The notes under the pieces: model-generated
The model's database searches: none
The model's input: the letters and a program-made list of their open reading frames with translations, nothing else
Told to the model about the DNA's origin: nothing
Shown: one piece after another, positions 17,357-18,831 of the stretch
How positions within the stretch are numbered: the stretch's first letter is position 1
How the letters are laid out: each line of letters opens with the position of its first letter
Made by a program: the position numbers and the translations under genes
NCBI GenBank assembly: GCA_036393295.1
Contig: DASWHF010000124.1
Location: 1 to 18,831, forward strand
Length of the DNA: 18,831 bases
Source of the DNA: DASWHF01 sp036393295
Lineage (GTDB): Bacteria; Pseudomonadota; Gammaproteobacteria; Acidiferrobacterales; UBA6901
Reading direction: 5' to 3'

Positions 17357-18454
17357 ATGTCCGGAAACACCTTCGGCAAGCTGTTCACCGTCACCACCGC
17401 CGGCGAGAGCCACGGTGCGGCCTATGTCGGCATCGTCGACGGCTGCCCGCCGGGGCTCGCGCTGAGCGAATCCGATCTGCAGCACGATCTCGACCGGCGC
17501 AAGCCGGGCAAGTCGCGCCACACCACCCAGCGGCGCGAGGCCGACGCCGTGAAGATCCTGTCCGGCGTGTTCGAGGGACAGACGACGGGCACGCCGATCG
17601 GCCTGCTGATCGAGAACACCGATCAGCGCTCCCACGATTACTCGAAGATCATGGACCGCTTCCGGCCGGGACATGCCGATTACACCTACCAGCAGAAATA
17701 CGGCCTTCGCGACTATCGCGGCGGCGGCCGGTCGTCGGCGCGCGAGACGGCGATGCGCGTCGCCGCCGGCGCCATCGCGAAGAAATACCTGCACGAGCGC
17801 CTCGGCGTCACGGTGCGCGGTTATCTCGCGCAGCTCGGCCCGATCGTCATCGATCACCGCGACTGGGACGAGGTCGAGCGCAATCCGTTCTTCTGTCCCG
17901 ATCCCGCCCGGGTCGCCGAGCTGGAGGTCTACATGGACGCGCTGCGCAAGGAAGGCGACTCGGTCGGCGCGCGCGTCAACGTGGTGGCGAGCGGCGTGCC
18001 GGTGGGCCTGGGCGAGCCGGTGTTCGACCGGTTCGACGCGGACATCGCCTACGCCATGATGAGCATCAACGCGGTGAAGGGCGTGGAGATCGGCGCCGGG
18101 TTCGCGTCGGTGGAGCAGAAAGGCACCGAGCACCGCGACGAGATCACGCCGGAAGGCTTTCTGAGCAACCATGCCGGCGGCGTGCTGGGCGGCATCTCCA
18201 CCGGACAGGACGTCGTCGTGAGCGTCGCCCTCAAGCCGACCTCCAGCATCCGCCTGCCGGGCCGCAGCATCAATGTCCGGGGCGAGCCGGTCGAGGTGGT
18301 CACCACCGGCCGCCACGACCCTTGCGTCGGCATCCGCGCCACGCCGATCGCCGAGGCGATGCTGGCGCTGGTGCTGATGGACCACGCGCTGCGCCACCGC
18401 GCGCAGAACGCCGACGTCAAAAGCCCTGCGCCGGTGATACCCGGTAGCGTTTAG
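17357..18454 (+). CDS. aroC: Chorismate synthase
   Basis: AroC converts 5-enolpyruvylshikimate 3-phosphate to chorismate, the last shared step of aromatic amino-acid synthesis, and needs reduced FMN. The 365-residue frame has all family signatures: GESHG at 16-20 followed by VDGCPPG; the FMN-binding RPGHADYTYQQKYG and GGGRSSARETAMRVAAGA regions; and GRHDPCVGIRATPIAEAM near the C-terminus. The length is normal. Start ATG at 17357 gives the standard MSGNTFGKLF N-terminus. GGCGGA sits almost against the ATG and TAAACT (17345-17350) lies 6 bases upstream, so the leader, if transcribed from there, would be very short. The C-terminal tail after ALRHRAQNADV is ordinary. Confidence 0.98.
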   Translation: MSGNTFGKLFTVTTAGESHGAAYVGIVDGCPPGLALSESDLQHDLDRRKPGKSRHTTQRREADAVKILSGVFEGQTTGTPIGLLIENTDQRSHDYSKIMDRFRPGHADYTYQQKYGLRDYRGGGRSSARETAMRVAAGAIAKKYLHERLGVTVRGYLAQLGPIVIDHRDWDEVERNPFFCPDPARVAELEVYMDALRKEGDSVGARVNVVASGVPVGLGEPVFDRFDADIAYAMMSINAVKGVEIGAGFASVEQKGTEHRDEITPEGFLSNHAGGVLGGISTGQDVVVSVALKPTSSIRLPGRSINVRGEPVEVVTTGRHDPCVGIRATPIAEAMLALVLMDHALRHRAQNADVKSPAPVIPGSV

Positions 18455-18499
18455 TGGTCCGCCGGGTAGTTGGTTGTCCAATCAGAAACAGGATACAGC

Positions 18500-18831
18500 A
18501 TGAGCAGTTTGCCTAAATGTCCCAAATGCGGTTCGGAATACACTTACGAAGACCGAGGCCTGTATGTGTGTCCGGAATGCGCGCATGAATGGACAAAAGA
18601 TGCGGTTGCAGAGAGCGCCGAGCAAAAACGCGTCGTGCGTGATGCCCATGGGAACGTGCTGAATGATGGCGACACCGTCACCGTGATCAAGGATCTGAAG
18701 ATAAAAGGCTCGTCATCGGTAGTCAAAGTCGGGACCAAGGCAAAAAACATCCGTCTCGTCGAAGGCGACCATGATATCGACTGCAAAATCGATGGCATTG
18801 GCGCCATGCAGTTGAAATCGGAATTTGTAAA
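18500..18831 (+). CDS. yjdM: PhnA/YjdM zinc-ribbon protein (3' end cut by window edge)
   Basis: 110 full codons are visible before the right edge, almost the whole protein of about 112 residues. It starts MSSLPKCPKCGSEYTYEDRG, with a zinc ribbon formed by C7/C10 and C24/C27. The C-terminal domain has the PhnA hallmarks VRDAHGNVLNDGDTVTVIKD, LKIKGSSSVVKVGTKAKN and NIRLVEGDHDIDCKIDG. The name PhnA was given for a supposed alkylphosphonate role; E. coli YjdM lies beside the phn cluster but its function is unproven. AGGA lies 6 bases before the ATG. Its G+C is about 52% by hand count over 290 bases, well below the roughly two-thirds of neighbouring genes, which may indicate recent acquisition. 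Confidence 0.95.
   Translation, partial: MSSLPKCPKCGSEYTYEDRGLYVCPECAHEWTKDAVAESAEQKRVVRDAHGNVLNDGDTVTVIKDLKIKGSSSVVKVGTKAKNIRLVEGDHDIDCKIDGIGAMQLKSEFV

Overview
This is a chromosomal window of about two-thirds G+C that codes densely on both strands. Its gene content (cobalamin-dependent MetH, YciA-type thioesterase, YnbA/YnbB-type lipid genes, MipA/OmpV outer-membrane protein, GumN/TraB protein) and its GTAG-headed REP-type palindromes suggest a high-GC gammaproteobacterium. One small gene resembles sulfur oxygenase reductase around its iron site, which would suit a sulfur-oxidising lineage, but I cannot fix a genus. I saw no tRNA, rRNA, CRISPR array, insertion sequence or prophage.

Layout from left to right: (1) metH, minus strand, cut by the left edge. 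(2) A small HxxxH protein of the dimeric alpha+beta barrel type, minus strand, with a strong terminator. (3) Plus-strand genes for a phosphoribosyltransferase, an HPP-family membrane protein with an unusual C-terminal domain, and a two-CBS-domain protein. (4) A REPIN-like element, then a plus-strand three-gene phospholipid operon: ynbA-like CDP-alcohol phosphatidyltransferase, ynbB-like CDP-diglyceride synthase and a PlsC-type acyltransferase. (5) A second, larger REPIN-like element between converging gene ends. (6) A minus-strand block: the AmmeMemoRadiSam operon (amrB, amrA, amrS, joined by ATGA overlaps), a YciA-type thioesterase, and a three-gene set of GumN/TraB protein, zinc metallopeptidase with a histone-like tail, and ATP-grasp ligase. 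(7) Plus-strand genes for a MipA/OmpV protein, a small acidic protein, chorismate synthase (aroC), and a PhnA/YjdM protein cut by the right edge.

metH and aroC are ordinary housekeeping genes. The uncharacterised systems are: the amrBAS operon, which has a predicted 5'-terminal mRNA hairpin; the coupled metallopeptidase and ATP-grasp genes, where the peptidase carries about 100 residues that are more than half Lys/Arg; the ynbAB-plsC operon, whose transferase has Asn at two of the four motif Asp positions; and the SOR-like small protein. All homology statements rest on motif recognition by eye and recall of the families. No database search was run.
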